From: Acidovorax sp.
Lineage (GTDB): Bacteria; Pseudomonadota; Gammaproteobacteria; Burkholderiales; Burkholderiaceae_C
Length of the DNA stretch: 38,312 bases
Direction: 5' to 3'
Assembly (NCBI GenBank): GCA_031277855.1
Contig: JAITLO010000030.1
Location: 1-38,312 of the forward strand
The notes under the pieces are model-generated. The model was not told where the DNA came from. It ran no database searches and saw only the letters and a program-made list of their open reading frames with translations. Below are positions 16,717-26,965 of the stretch, in pieces. A program made the translations under genes and the position numbers. Every line of letters begins with the position of its first letter. Position 1 is the first letter of the stretch.

Positions 16717-17663
16717 TGCGCGCCACAACGCCATGGATCATCTGGCTGGTGGTGGCCTTGCTGGCGGCCATTTTTGTACTGACCGGATCGGGGCTGGACT
16801 TTGACTATGTCATCCCCAAGCGCCTGCTGCGCCTGGCTGCCATTGCGGTGGGCGGCATTTGTGTGGCCTGTGCCGCCATGGTGTTCCAAACCCTGGTGGG
16901 CAACCGCATTCTGACGCCGGCCGTCATGGGCTACGAGGCGGTTTATCTGCTGTGGCAGGCCTTGTTGCTGCTGCTCATGGGGGCTCATGGCATGGCCATG
17001 CTGGGGGCGTCGGGCAATTTCCTGCTGTCCTGCGGCCTGATGCTGGGCTACTCCTGGGCCTTGCAGCACTGGCTGCTGCAGCGCGGTGGGCGGGATATGT
17101 ATGTGCTGCTCCTGCTCGGCCTGGTGCTGACCATGGTGATTGGCAGTTTCACGCAGTTTGTGCAGCTGCGTATCAGTCCGGGCGAGTTTGCGGTGTTCCA
17201 GGGCATGAGCTATGCCTCGTTCAACCGCGTCCGGCCCGAGACGCTGCTGTATGCCGTGGCAGCCTTGCTGTGCGTGGGTTTGCTGGCGCGCAAAAGCCTG
17301 CCGGTGCTGGATGTGCTGGCCTTGGGGCGGGAGCAGTCCATCTCCCTGGGCGTGGACCATGGCTGGTATCTGCGGCGCTGTCTGGCCGGTATTGCGGTGC
17401 TGGTGGCGGTATCCACCAGCCTGATCGGGCCCACGGCCTTTATGGGCATCTTTGTGGCCAACATCGCTTATGCGTTGGCACCCAGTGCGCGGCACCGCAC
17501 CACCTTGCCTTTGGGCTGCGGTCTGGCCATGGCCATCTTCCTCGCGGCCCAACTGCTGGTGGAGCATGTTTTCAACTACAAGACCAGCGTCAGCATCATC
17601 GTCAACTTGGTGTGCGGCGTGTACTTTTTGACGCTGATGGTGCGTCGCAAAGGATTGCAATGA
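16716..17663 (+). CDS. FecCD-family iron-siderophore ABC permease 2
   Basis: 315 residues with about nine membrane helices. Family signatures are AMVFQTLVGNRILTPAVMG near the N-terminus and LIGPTAFMGIFVANIAY near the C-terminus, the latter at the usual ATPase-coupling position. It resembles the second permease (VctG/CeuC/FatC-like) of the same transporter class. The start codon overlaps the previous stop by one base. With the first permease it should form the heterodimeric membrane channel served by the ATPase encoded 118 bases downstream. Confidence 0.88.
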   Translation: MRATTPWIIWLVVALLAAIFVLTGSGLDFDYVIPKRLLRLAAIAVGGICVACAAMVFQTLVGNRILTPAVMGYEAVYLLWQALLLLLMGAHGMAMLGASGNFLLSCGLMLGYSWALQHWLLQRGGRDMYVLLLLGLVLTMVIGSFTQFVQLRISPGEFAVFQGMSYASFNRVRPETLLYAVAALLCVGLLARKSLPVLDVLALGREQSISLGVDHGWYLRRCLAGIAVLVAVSTSLIGPTAFMGIFVANIAYALAPSARHRTTLPLGCGLAMAIFLAAQLLVEHVFNYKTSVSIIVNLVCGVYFLTLMVRRKGLQ

Positions 17664-17781
17664 AGCACCACCTGAGTCGCTTCGCGTCATCTCCCTCTCA
17701 GGCACTGCGCCCCTTGCACGGTGCCCTGGCTTGCGCCTGCTTTATGGACTGTGGGCTGCGCCAGAGCCTTGGGGAATTGAC

Positions 17782-18570
17782 ATGATTTCTGTGGAAAAGC
17801 TTCAGAAGAACTACGGCAAGAAAACCGTGCTGGCTGGTGTCAGCACGGACTTTCCGGCGCGGAAGCTGAGCGCCTTGATCGGCCCCAATGGCGCCGGTAA
17901 ATCCACCTTGCTGATGCTGATGGCCAGGCTGCAGACCGCCGATGCGGGCGAGGTCTTGCTGGAGGGCCGCAGCGTGGCGGGCATGCGGCCGGCCGCATAC
18001 GCCCGCCATGTGGCCACGCTGCGCCAGTCGCCCGGATTCAGCATGCGGCTGACGGTGGAAGAGCTGGTGGCCTTTGGCCGCTTTCCCCACAGCCGTGGCG
18101 CCATGACGCAGCAGGACCGGCGCGCGGTGGACGAGGCCATTGCCTTTTTGTCACTGGAGCCGCTGCGCCAGGCCTCTATCGACGAGATCAGCGGGGGGCA
18201 GCGCCAGATGGCATTTCTGGCCATGACCATGGCCCAGCAGACCGATGTGCTGCTGCTGGACGAGCCGCTGAACAACCTCGACATCAAGCACGCCGCACAA
18301 ATCATGCAGGCGTTGCGCCGCCTGTGTGACGAGCAGGGTCGCACCGTGATTCTGGTGATCCACGACATCAACTTTGCCGTCAATTACGCCGACCACATCG
18401 TGGCCTTGAAGGGGGGCACCCTGTGCTTCAGCGGCCCGGCCCGGCAGGTGGTGACCGAGGCGCATATGCGCGCGCTGTACGGGGTGGACTTCGAGATCAC
18501 GCGCAGCGCACGCGGCTGCTTTTGCAACTACTTTATTCCTCCAGAAAGCGCATATGACACTACAGCGTAG
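17782..18570 (+). CDS. Iron-siderophore ABC transporter ATPase
   Basis: 262 residues of a FecE/FepC-type ATPase: Walker A GPNGAGKST (34-42), Q-loop LRQSP, signature ISGGQRQ, Walker B LLLDEPLNNLD and H-loop VIHD. The ATG at 17782 follows GGGGAA; the in-frame extension upstream lacks family similarity. The 118-base gap after the permease shows no obvious terminator or other gene. The 3' end overlaps the binding-protein gene by 17 bases. Role: drives import of the ferric siderophore through the two FecCD-type permeases. Confidence 0.92.
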   Translation: MISVEKLQKNYGKKTVLAGVSTDFPARKLSALIGPNGAGKSTLLMLMARLQTADAGEVLLEGRSVAGMRPAAYARHVATLRQSPGFSMRLTVEELVAFGRFPHSRGAMTQQDRRAVDEAIAFLSLEPLRQASIDEISGGQRQMAFLAMTMAQQTDVLLLDEPLNNLDIKHAAQIMQALRRLCDEQGRTVILVIHDINFAVNYADHIVALKGGTLCFSGPARQVVTEAHMRALYGVDFEITRSARGCFCNYFIPPESAYDTTA

Positions 18571-19531
18571 AGCATGGCTGCTGGCCGCCATGGGCCTGGC
18601 TGCCGCCACCTTGACGGCCTGCGGGCCACAGCCTGCAGACAGCGGCAGCCAGGCCGAGGCCGCACCGGCTGCCGCACCCATCACCGTGCAGCACAAGCTG
18701 GGGACTACAGTGATTGCCCAGCGCCCGCAGCGGGTGGCAGCGCTGGAAATGAATGAACTGGATTTTCTGGACCAGTTGGGCATTCCTGTGGCCGGTACGG
18801 TCAAGGACTATGTGCCCCATTTCCTGTCCCAGTACCGCGGCGACGCGGCGGTGCAGGACCTGGGCGCCATCGTCCAGCCCAATCTGGAGCGCGTCCATGC
18901 CTTGCGGCCCGATCTGATCCTGATCACGCCGCTGCAGGCCAACCACTACCAGGAGCTGTCGGAAATCGCGCCCACGCTGCACTTTGATGTGGACTTCAAG
19001 AACAGCGAACGCCGCCACATCGATGTGGTCAAGGCGCATTTGCAGACCTTGGGCCACATCTTCGGCAAGGAGGCGCAGGCCAGTGACAAAGTGGCAGCGC
19101 TGGAGGCCAAGGTGGAGCAGGTGAAGCGCATGACCACAGGGCGCCCGGAAAAAGCCTTGATCGTGCTGCACAACAACGGTGCTTTCAGCGCCTTTGGCGT
19201 GCAGTCACGCTACGGCTTTGTGTTCAGCGATCTGGGCGTGCAGCCTGCCAGCTCCGCTGTGGAGACCAGCCTGCACGGCCAGCCTATCTCCAGTGAATTC
19301 ATCCAGCAGGCCGACCCGGACATTCTGTATGTGGTGGACCGCACTGCCGTCATGGAGCGCCGCCCCGTCATCAATGCCGACAGCCTGGCCAACCCCTTGC
19401 TGCGCCAGACCAAGGCCTGGAAAAACGGTCGCGTGGTGTTCGTCGATGCCGACGCCTGGTACACCACCGGCGCCAGTCCCACCGCACTCCAGCTGTTGAT
19501 GGACGACGTCCTCAAGGGCTACCAGGACTGA
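18554..19531 (+). CDS. Siderophore-binding lipoprotein (FatB/CeuE/VctP-like)
   Basis: 325 residues. The signal peptide ends in a lipobox (LTAC, lipidated Cys23), followed by an A/Q-rich tether and a class III periplasmic binding-protein fold: RVAALEMNELDFLDQLG, then LERVHALRPDLILI, and a C-terminal ADAWYTTGASPTALQLL segment. These segments match the FatB/CeuE/VctP/YclQ group. It would capture the ferric siderophore in the periplasm and pass it to the permeases. It overlaps the ATPase gene by 17 bases. The exact ligand cannot be read from the sequence. Confidence 0.9.
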   Translation: MTLQRRAWLLAAMGLAAATLTACGPQPADSGSQAEAAPAAAPITVQHKLGTTVIAQRPQRVAALEMNELDFLDQLGIPVAGTVKDYVPHFLSQYRGDAAVQDLGAIVQPNLERVHALRPDLILITPLQANHYQELSEIAPTLHFDVDFKNSERRHIDVVKAHLQTLGHIFGKEAQASDKVAALEAKVEQVKRMTTGRPEKALIVLHNNGAFSAFGVQSRYGFVFSDLGVQPASSAVETSLHGQPISSEFIQQADPDILYVVDRTAVMERRPVINADSLANPLLRQTKAWKNGRVVFVDADAWYTTGASPTALQLLMDDVLKGYQD

Positions 19532-19747
19532 TGAAGCGCGTCCCTGGACGGCTTTCTTTCCGCTGATTTTTTCCCCGACTTTCTCACCACTTCACCCCAC
19601 CACTCCCGCTTGGTAGCCAGGCAATTTGCCCAGCCAAAAGCTTTGATTGGACGAGGTGCTCGTGGAGCGCAGCGCGCATGCCCCAAGGCATGGCTTGTTG
19701 CGCCCGCGAACCCCCGTCGCTTTTCTCTTGAACCAAAGGAACCTGGC

Positions 19748-21940
19748 ATGGCCCATCGTTATCCACCCTCACGCCGCACCAGCGCTGCGCAGCAACTTGC
19801 TCCCATTGCGCGCAAACGCAGCACGCTCATACCCATGGCCTTGTTGCTGGGCCTGACCCCGCCGCTGCAGGCATGGGCCGAGGAAAGCAGTGCCCAGACA
19901 CTGCCCCAGGTCACGGTGAAGGAGCAGGCCGCGGGGCCTACCTCGGCCTATGCGGGCGGCCAGGTTACCTCGGGCGGGCGCGTGGGCCTGCTGGGGGACA
20001 AGGACTTTATGGAGACCCCGTTCAACACCGTGGGCTATACGGAGCAATTCATTGAAGACCGCCAGGCCCAGAGCATCACCGATGTGATTGCCGCCACCGA
20101 CCCCACGGTGTTCAGCAACGGTGCCTCCGGTGCCTGGAGCGAGAACTATTCGATCCGGGGCTTTGCCTCCGGTGCCAGCGATATGAGCTTTGGGGGGCTG
20201 TATGGCATGGCGCCGTACTACCGGACCACGCCCGAGATGTTCGAGCGCATCGAGGTGCTCAAAGGCCCGTCGGCCCTGCTCAATGGCATGCCGCCTGGTG
20301 GCTCGGTGGGCGGCACGGTGAACCTGGTGCCCAAGCGCGCCGGCAAAGACCCGTTGACCCGCCTCACCGCCACCTATATGTCGGACGCCCAGTTCGGCAC
20401 CAACCTGGACATGGGCCGGCGCTTTGGGGAGAGCCAGCAGTTCGGCATACGCTTTAACGGTGTGTACCGCGACGGCGATGGCGCCGTGGGCGCGCAGCAG
20501 AAAAAAGCGCAGTTGGCAGCGCTGGGCCTGGATTGGCGCGGTGACCGCGTGCGCATCTCGGCAGACCTCTACAGCAGCGATGACCGCGTCAACGGCGTGA
20601 CCCGGGGCATAGGCCTGGCACCCGGTGTGGGGGTGCCCAAGCCACCCAGGCCCGATACCTTGCTCAACCCCGACTGGTCGTATGCAGAGACCAAGGACAA
20701 GGCCGCGGTGCTGCGCGGCGAGTTCGACCTCAGTGACAGCGTGAGCGCCTATGCGGCGGTTGGCTTCAGCGAGTCGGACTACCAATACAGCGGTGCCATG
20801 TCGTCCCAGGTGCTCAATTCCGCAGGCGACTTCGAGACCAAGATGGGACAGCTGGCCTTCAACGTCAAAAAGCAGTCGGCGGAGGTAGGCCTCAAGGGCA
20901 GGCTTTACACCGGCAGCGTCAAGCACCAGTGGGCGCTGAATGCCACGCATTATTCGCACAAGCAAAACGACTATGGCCGCCGCTTCGTTCCTGGCCCGGA
21001 CTGGCCCACCAATATCTACGATCCCCACTGGGGCTCCGCGCCGGCATTTGTCGGCCCGCATATTGCGCAAACTGAGGTGCGCTTGGCCAGCTATGGTCTG
21101 GCAGATACCTTGTCATTTGCCGAAGACCGTGTGCAGCTGACGCTGGGTGTGCGCCACCAACAGGTGGTAAGCGATGCGTTCAATCCCATCAATGGTGTGC
21201 GCTCTTCGCGTTATGACGAGAGCGCCACCACGCCGGCCGTGGCCCTGCTGGTCAAGGCCACGGAGAAAATGTCGCTCTATGCCAATTACATCGAAGGCCT
21301 GAGCCAGGGGAAAGTTGCACCGGCGGATGCCCCGAATGCGGGCGAGCTTTTCCCTCCCTACAAGACCAAGCAAAAAGAAGTGGGCATGAAGCTGGACCTG
21401 GGGGAGTTTGCCCACACCTTCAGCCTGTATGAAATCACCCAGCCCGGCAGCTACCAAGCCCAAAAGGGCGAGCATTTTTCCTTCGGGGGCGAGCAACGTA
21501 ACCGTGGGGTGGAATGGGGATTTTTTGGCTCGCCCCTGCGAGGCGTGCGGCTGATGGGGGGCGTGGCCTATGTGCAGCCCAAACTTACCAAGACTTCGAC
21601 GCAGGGGGCACAAGGCAAGCAGGCAATGGGTGTGCCCAAACTGCAGGGCAAGCTGGGCGCGGAGTGGGATATGCCGGCCGTGCCGGGGCTGACGCTGAAC
21701 GCCAATGCCACGGCCGTGTCCAAGCAATACATCAGCGCGGACAACAGCCTGTGGGCATCGGGCCGCACCACCTATGACCTGGGCGCGCGCTACGCCACCC
21801 GTGTTGCCGGCAAACCCGTGCTGCTGCGGGCCACGGTGCTCAACGTTACCAACAAGGCCTACTGGGGGCAGCCGCTGTTGTCCAGCCTGGCGCTGGGCGC
21901 GCCGCGCACGCTGTCGCTGTCGGCCTCGGTGGACTTTTAA
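19748..21940 (+). CDS. TonB-dependent siderophore receptor
   Basis: 730 residues from ATG 19748, preceded by AAAGGA eight bases upstream. The signal peptide ends near QAWA (44). A TonB-box-like LPQVTVKE (52-59) is followed by a plug domain (SITDVIAATDPTVF, IRGFASG, ERIEVLKGPSALLNG, GGTVNLVPKRA) and a long barrel ending in the terminal aromatic DF required for barrel assembly. There is no N-terminal STN signalling domain, so it probably does not signal through an anti-sigma factor. It is the last gene of the uptake locus, 216 bases after the binding protein; the gap shows no clear terminator, and a separate promoter is possible. Substrate: a ferric siderophore, unidentified. Confidence 0.93.
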   Translation: MAHRYPPSRRTSAAQQLAPIARKRSTLIPMALLLGLTPPLQAWAEESSAQTLPQVTVKEQAAGPTSAYAGGQVTSGGRVGLLGDKDFMETPFNTVGYTEQFIEDRQAQSITDVIAATDPTVFSNGASGAWSENYSIRGFASGASDMSFGGLYGMAPYYRTTPEMFERIEVLKGPSALLNGMPPGGSVGGTVNLVPKRAGKDPLTRLTATYMSDAQFGTNLDMGRRFGESQQFGIRFNGVYRDGDGAVGAQQKKAQLAALGLDWRGDRVRISADLYSSDDRVNGVTRGIGLAPGVGVPKPPRPDTLLNPDWSYAETKDKAAVLRGEFDLSDSVSAYAAVGFSESDYQYSGAMSSQVLNSAGDFETKMGQLAFNVKKQSAEVGLKGRLYTGSVKHQWALNATHYSHKQNDYGRRFVPGPDWPTNIYDPHWGSAPAFVGPHIAQTEVRLASYGLADTLSFAEDRVQLTLGVRHQQVVSDAFNPINGVRSSRYDESATTPAVALLVKATEKMSLYANYIEGLSQGKVAPADAPNAGELFPPYKTKQKEVGMKLDLGEFAHTFSLYEITQPGSYQAQKGEHFSFGGEQRNRGVEWGFFGSPLRGVRLMGGVAYVQPKLTKTSTQGAQGKQAMGVPKLQGKLGAEWDMPAVPGLTLNANATAVSKQYISADNSLWASGRTTYDLGARYATRVAGKPVLLRATVLNVTNKAYWGQPLLSSLALGAPRTLSLSASVDF

Positions 21941-21942
21941 CG

Positions 21943-21970
21943 CTGGCTCTCAGGCGCTGCCCGGAGCCAG
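21943..21970. terminator. Weak hairpin between convergent genes
   Basis: CTGGCTC (21943-21949) pairs with GAGCCAG (21964-21970) between the receptor stop and the convergent dehydrogenase stop. There is no proper T tract in either direction, so termination is only suggested by position. Confidence 0.3.
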
Positions 21971-21979
21971 GCTTCGGGT

Positions 21980-23767
21980 TTAAGCCGCGCCGCCGGAGCC
22001 GCGCACGCCCGAGGAGGGCAACTCCAGGCCCAGCATGGCGCAGGCCACGGCCTCGCCCACCTTGATGCCATCCACGCCGGCCGACAAAATGCCGCCGGCG
22101 TAGCTGGCACCTTCGCCAGCGGGGTAGAGGCCGCGCGTGTTCTCGCTCTGGAAGTCGGCGCCACGGCCGATCTTCACCGGCGAGGAGGTGCGCGTTTCCA
22201 CCCCGGTCAGCACCGCGTCTTCCATGTCGTAGCCGCGCATCTTCTTGCCGAAGGCGGGCAGGGCCTCGCGCATGGCTTCGATGGCATAGGCCGGCAGGGC
22301 GTGGTGCAGATTGGTCAGGTGGATGCCGGGCTTGTACGAGGGCTCGACCTTGCCAAAGGCGGTGGAGGCCTTGCCCGCCACAAAGTCGCCTACCAATTGG
22401 CCTGGGGCGCTGTAGTCGCGCCCACCCAGCAAAAAGGCCTTGGATTCCAGCTGGCGCTGGAACACGATGCCCGCCAGCGGGTGGAACTCGCCGTCCTGCA
22501 GGTCTTCCACGCCATAGGTCTTGCCGTCAAAGGCCCAGGCAAAGCTCTTGGCGTCGCGCGGATAGTCCTCGGGGCTGATGGCGCAGACCATGCCGGCATT
22601 GGCATTGCGCTCGGCACGTGAATACTGGCTCATGCCATTGGTGACCACGCGCTCGGGCTCGCTGGTGGCGGCCACCACGGTGCCGCCCGGGCACATGCAA
22701 AAACTATAGACGGCGCGGCCGTTTTGCGCATGGTGGACCAGCTTGTAGTCGGCCGCGCTCAGCAGCGGGTGGCCGGCATGCCGGCCCCAGCGGGCCTGGT
22801 CGATCACGCTCTGCGGGTGCTCGATGCGAAAGCCCACCGAGAAGGGTTTGGCTTCCATGGCCACGCCGCGCTCGTAGAACATGGCAAAGCTGTCGCGCGC
22901 GCTGTGGCCCAGGGCCATGACGGCGTGGCGGGTGGGGAGGTGGTAGCTTTCGCCCGTGGCCTGGTCGTGAACCTGCAGGCCCACCAGCTGGCGCTCTTCG
23001 CCTTCCCCTTCAATGTGTACATCGGCCACGCGCTGGGAAAAGCGGATCTCGCCGCCCAGGCGGATGATTTCCTCGCGCATGCCCTCCACCACCTTGACCA
23101 GCTTGAAGGTGCCGATATGGGGGTGGGCCGCGTAGAGGATTTCTTCGGGCGCGCCATGCTGCACAAACTCCGTCATCACCTTGCGGCCCAGGTGGCGCGG
23201 GTCCTTGATCTGGCTGTAGAGCTTGCCGTCCGAAAACGTACCGGCCCCGCCCTCGCCAAACTGCACATTGGATTCGGGCGTCAGCTCGCGCTGGCGCCAC
23301 AGGCGCCAGGTGTCTTTGGTGCGCTCGCGCACCTGCTTGCCGCGCTCCAGCACAATGGGCTTGAAACCCATTTGCGCCAGCACCAGGGCCGCAAAAATAC
23401 CGCAGGGGCCAAAGCCCACCACCACCGGGCGCTCGCCCTCGGCCAGCTCCGGGGCCTGGCCCACGGGCTTCCAGGCCATATCGGGCGTGGGCCCCACATG
23501 GGCCTGGTCGGCAAAGCGCGCCAGCACGGCGGCCTCCTGGGCAGGGTCGTTCAGCGTGATGTCGACGATATAGACCGCCAGCAGCGCGCTCTTGCGAGCG
23601 TCAAAGCTGCGCTTGTGCACCTGCAACTGGGCGATGTCGGCGGGGGCGATCTCCAGGCGCTCGGCCGCCAGCTGCGTGAGCTTGGCCGTAGGCAGGTATT
23701 CGCTGTGGTTCTCGGGGTGGTAGCCCACCTGGGAGAGAGGGAGTTTGAGTTCTGCAATCCGGATCAT
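21980..23767 (-). CDS. FAD-dependent dehydrogenase (COG2509-like)
   Basis: 595 residues. An N-terminal domain (1-100) precedes a dinucleotide-binding fold with VVVGFGPCGIFAA (about 115-127). Further conserved segments are NVQFGEGGAGTFSDGKL, FCMCPGGTVVAATSE and, near the end, LYPAGEGASYAGGILSAGVDGIKVGE, the FAD-binding C-terminal motif. This pattern matches a widespread family of uncharacterised FAD-dependent dehydrogenases; the physiological substrate is unknown. It lies 139 bases downstream of pntB on the same strand and converges on the receptor gene. I see no direct link to the siderophore locus beyond adjacency. Confidence 0.85.
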   Translation of the reverse strand: MIRIAELKLPLSQVGYHPENHSEYLPTAKLTQLAAERLEIAPADIAQLQVHKRSFDARKSALLAVYIVDITLNDPAQEAAVLARFADQAHVGPTPDMAWKPVGQAPELAEGERPVVVGFGPCGIFAALVLAQMGFKPIVLERGKQVRERTKDTWRLWRQRELTPESNVQFGEGGAGTFSDGKLYSQIKDPRHLGRKVMTEFVQHGAPEEILYAAHPHIGTFKLVKVVEGMREEIIRLGGEIRFSQRVADVHIEGEGEERQLVGLQVHDQATGESYHLPTRHAVMALGHSARDSFAMFYERGVAMEAKPFSVGFRIEHPQSVIDQARWGRHAGHPLLSAADYKLVHHAQNGRAVYSFCMCPGGTVVAATSEPERVVTNGMSQYSRAERNANAGMVCAISPEDYPRDAKSFAWAFDGKTYGVEDLQDGEFHPLAGIVFQRQLESKAFLLGGRDYSAPGQLVGDFVAGKASTAFGKVEPSYKPGIHLTNLHHALPAYAIEAMREALPAFGKKMRGYDMEDAVLTGVETRTSSPVKIGRGADFQSENTRGLYPAGEGASYAGGILSAGVDGIKVGEAVACAMLGLELPSSGVRGSGGAA

Positions 23768-23906
23768 GGCTTGTACCTATCAAGCAAGGGCAGGCATGGT
23801 AGCGTGCCTGAAGAGATTGCAGAGGGCACGGCCTGGGCACCCATATGGCGCCATCGGGTACCCAGGGGCCTGGGCAGCGCCCAGGCCTCAGATCGCGGAC
23901 AGGCTC

Positions 23907-25322
23907 TCAGCGCTTGAGCGCTGCCAGCACCTCGTCGAGCATCTTCTTGGCATCGCCAAACAGCATGCGGTTGTTGTCCTTGTAGAACAGCGGATTGTCG
24001 ACGCCGGCATAGCCCGAGGCCATGGAGCGCTTCATCACGATGGACTGCTTGGCCTTCCACACTTCCAGCACCGGCATGCCGGCGATGGGGCTGTCCGGGT
24101 CGTCCTGGGCCGCAGGGTTGACGATGTCGTTGGCACCTATGACCATGGCCACGTCGGCCTGGGGGAAGTCCTCGTTGATCTCGTCCATCTCCATCACGAT
24201 GTCGTAGGGCAGCTTGGCCTCGGCCAGCAGTACATTCATATGGCCTGGCATGCGGCCCGCCACGGGGTGGATGGCAAAGCGCACGTCCACGCCCTGCTCG
24301 CGCAGGGTGCGGGTGATGTCGTTGACCGTGTGCTGTGCCTGGGCCACCGCCATGCCGTAGCCGGGCACGATGATGACGCTCTTGGCATCGCGCAGCATGG
24401 CTGCGGTGTCGGAGGCGCTCACGGGGACGGCTTCCCCCTGGGGCTCGGCGGCGGCTGCATCGCCGCTTTTCTTGGCCGGAGCACCCGCACCAAAGCCGCC
24501 CGCAATCACGCTGATGAAGTTGCGGTTCATGGCCTGGCACATGATGTAGGAGAGGATGGCACCCGAGGAGCCCACCAGCGCGCCGGTGACGATCAGCAGG
24601 TCGTTGCTCAGCATAAAGCCCGTGGCCGCAGCGGCCCAGCCGGAGTAGCTGTTGAGCATGGAGACCACCACGGGCATGTCGGCCCCGCCAATGGCCATGA
24701 CCATGTGGATGCCGAACAGCAGGGCAATCACCGTCATCACCGCCAGCGGCAGCATGCCTTGCTCCACGGTGTCGGCACGCAGAAACTCGCGGCCAAACCA
24801 GACCACCACCAGCAGTGCCAGCAGATTCAGCCAGTGGCGCGCCGGCAGCAGCAGCGGCTTGCCCCCGATCGTGCCCTTGAGCTTGCCAAAGGCAATCAGG
24901 GAGCCGGAGAAGGTCACGGCGCCAATCAGAATGCCGATGTAGATCTCCACCTCATGGATGATTTTTTCTGCGCCCTGGAGCTGGTGCGAGGTGTCGGCAT
25001 AGCTGGCAAAACCCACCAGGCAGGCGGCCAGGCCGACCAGGCTGTGCATCAAGGCCACCAGCTCGGGCATCTGGGTCATCTTCACGACCTTGGCGGCATA
25101 CAGGCCTATGCCACCGCCCAGGACCAGGGCCATGACGATCCAGGCGATGCCGCTTTGACCCACATGCGGGCCAAAGACCGTGGCCAGCACGGCCAGGGCC
25201 ATGCCGACCATACCGAACAGATTGCCGCGGCGTGAGGTTTCGGGATTGGACAGTCCACCCAGACTCAGGATGAACAAAATAGCGGCGCCCAGATAGGCCA
25301 CCGTTGCAAGACTTTGGGACAT
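23907..25322 (-). CDS. pntB: NAD(P) transhydrogenase subunit beta
   Basis: 471 residues. The N-terminal half is a set of membrane helices ([40 protein letters not shown]), and the C-terminal domain is the NADP(H)-binding domain III with [33 protein letters not shown] and [13 protein letters not shown]. With PntA it couples proton entry to hydride transfer from NADH to NADP+, supplying NADPH. Length and motifs match two-subunit enzymes such as that of E. coli. It starts 20 bases after the pntA stop, so the two form an operon. All landmarks look intact. Confidence 0.97.
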   Translation of the reverse strand: MSQSLATVAYLGAAILFILSLGGLSNPETSRRGNLFGMVGMALAVLATVFGPHVGQSGIAWIVMALVLGGGIGLYAAKVVKMTQMPELVALMHSLVGLAACLVGFASYADTSHQLQGAEKIIHEVEIYIGILIGAVTFSGSLIAFGKLKGTIGGKPLLLPARHWLNLLALLVVVWFGREFLRADTVEQGMLPLAVMTVIALLFGIHMVMAIGGADMPVVVSMLNSYSGWAAAATGFMLSNDLLIVTGALVGSSGAILSYIMCQAMNRNFISVIAGGFGAGAPAKKSGDAAAAEPQGEAVPVSASDTAAMLRDAKSVIIVPGYGMAVAQAQHTVNDITRTLREQGVDVRFAIHPVAGRMPGHMNVLLAEAKLPYDIVMEMDEINEDFPQADVAMVIGANDIVNPAAQDDPDSPIAGMPVLEVWKAKQSIVMKRSMASGYAGVDNPLFYKDNNRMLFGDAKKMLDEVLAALKR

Positions 25323-25342
25323 GGTGTGTTTTCTCGTTTTTC

Positions 25343-26965
25343 TTATTTGCGGAACATGGCCAGCATGCGGCGGGTGACGGCAAAGCCGCCAAACATGTTG
25401 ACGGCGGTGAGCACCAGCGCGGCAAAGGCCAGCCAGCGGATCAGCGTGTCAGGTCGGCCATCCAGGCCGGTCTCCGGCGGTGCAATCTGCACCAGGGCAC
25501 CGATGGCGATGATGCTGGAGATGGCATTGGTCACACTCATCAGCGGTGTGTGCAGAGCCGGCGTGACGTTCCACACCACCATATAGCCTATGAAGCAGGC
25601 CAGCACAAAGACCGTGAAGTGGCCCAGAAAGGCTGCAGGCGCATAAGCGCCTATGAACCAGAAGGCCACGGCCGCCACGGCAAAAATAATGGCCAAGGTC
25701 TTGGCGGGCAGCGGCCCTGACTGGCCATGGCCATGTCCGCCTTTTTTCTGCTCCACGGGCGCGGCCGCAGGCTTGGGGGATGGCTTGGGCGCTTGCGCCA
25801 GCGGCGGGGCGGGCCAGGTGATGGCGCCGTCCTTGATCACCGTCAGGCCGCGTATGGCGTCATCTTCCATGTTGACCAGTGCCACGCCATCCTTGGCCTT
25901 GCACAGCTCCTCCGTCAGGCGCAGCAAATTGGTGGCATACAGCGTGGACGATTGCTTGGCCAGGCGCGAGGCCAGGTCGGTGTAGCCGATGATGACCACG
26001 CCATGGCGTTCCACCGCCTCGCCGGGTACGGTCAGCTCGCAGTTGCCGCCTTGTTCGGCGGCCATGTCGACGATCACGCTGCCGGGCTTCATGCTCTGCA
26101 CCATCTCGGCCGTGATCAGCTTGGGGGCGGGCTTGCCGGGGATCAGCGCGGTGGTGATGATGATGTCCACCTCCCTGGCCTGCTGGGCATACATCTGGCG
26201 CTGCGCGGCCTGAAAGCCCTCGCTCATGACCTTGGCGTAGCCGCCGCCGCCCGAGCCTTCTTCCTCGTAGTCGACCTTGACGAATTCGCCACCCAGAGAG
26301 ATCACCTGGTCGGCCACTTCGGCGCGGGTGTCATTGGCGCGCACGATGGCGCCCAGGCTGGCCGCCGTGCCAATGGCAGACAGGCCGGCCACACCGGCAC
26401 CTGCGATAAAGACCTTGGCCGGAGGCACCTTGCCTGCGGCCGTGATCTGGCCGTTGAAATAGCGGCCGAAGGCATTGGCGGCCTCGATTACGGCGCGGTA
26501 GCCGGAGACGCCCGCCATGGAGGTCAGCGCATCCATCTTCTGTGCGCGCGAGAGCGTGCGCGGCAGCGCGTCGATGGCCAGTACGGTCACTTTCTTGGCC
26601 GCCAGCTGTTGCATCAGCTCGGGGTTTTGTGCGGGCCAGATGAAGTCGATCAGGACCTGGCCTTCGCGCATCAGCGCCACCTCTTCGCTGGTGGGCGGGC
26701 GCACCTTGAAGATGATGTCGGCAGCCGCCCAGACGGCGGCCGCATCGGGCAGCACCTGGGCGCCAGCGGTGCGGTAGGCCTCGTCGCTGAAGTTGGCGGC
26801 GGCACCTGCACCGGATTCGATGCACACCTCAAAACCCAGCTTGATGAGTTTTTCCACCACCTCGGGCACGGTGGCCACGCGCTTTTCCAGCGCAAAGGTT
26901 TCTTTGGGTATGCCAATGCGTTGGGCGCTGCTGCGCTGCGGCGTTGGACTGGGGTTGCTAGACAT
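25343..26965 (-). CDS. pntA: NAD(P) transhydrogenase subunit alpha
   Basis: 540 residues from the ATG at 26965, chosen because family homology ([19 protein letters not shown]) starts about 17 residues later and GGAG lies upstream; the frame stays open far upstream by chance. Domain I binds NAD(H): [18 protein letters not shown] is the Rossmann motif and [13 protein letters not shown] is also conserved. A proline/alanine linker with a glycine/histidine patch leads into about four C-terminal membrane helices, as in the single-chain PntA of E. coli. It is the first gene of pntAB. The region upstream separates it from the divergent EamA gene. Confidence 0.97.
   Translation of the reverse strand: MSSNPSPTPQRSSAQRIGIPKETFALEKRVATVPEVVEKLIKLGFEVCIESGAGAAANFSDEAYRTAGAQVLPDAAAVWAAADIIFKVRPPTSEEVALMREGQVLIDFIWPAQNPELMQQLAAKKVTVLAIDALPRTLSRAQKMDALTSMAGVSGYRAVIEAANAFGRYFNGQITAAGKVPPAKVFIAGAGVAGLSAIGTAASLGAIVRANDTRAEVADQVISLGGEFVKVDYEEEGSGGGGYAKVMSEGFQAAQRQMYAQQAREVDIIITTALIPGKPAPKLITAEMVQSMKPGSVIVDMAAEQGGNCELTVPGEAVERHGVVIIGYTDLASRLAKQSSTLYATNLLRLTEELCKAKDGVALVNMEDDAIRGLTVIKDGAITWPAPPLAQAPKPSPKPAAAPVEQKKGGHGHGQSGPLPAKTLAIIFAVAAVAFWFIGAYAPAAFLGHFTVFVLACFIGYMVVWNVTPALHTPLMSVTNAISSIIAIGALVQIAPPETGLDGRPDTLIRWLAFAALVLTAVNMFGGFAVTRRMLAMFRK

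Noticed and set aside
22724..23917. Long plus-strand frame opposite the FAD dehydrogenase
   Set aside because: It has H/A/R-rich composition typical of antisense shadows in GC-rich DNA, while the minus strand has full family motifs.
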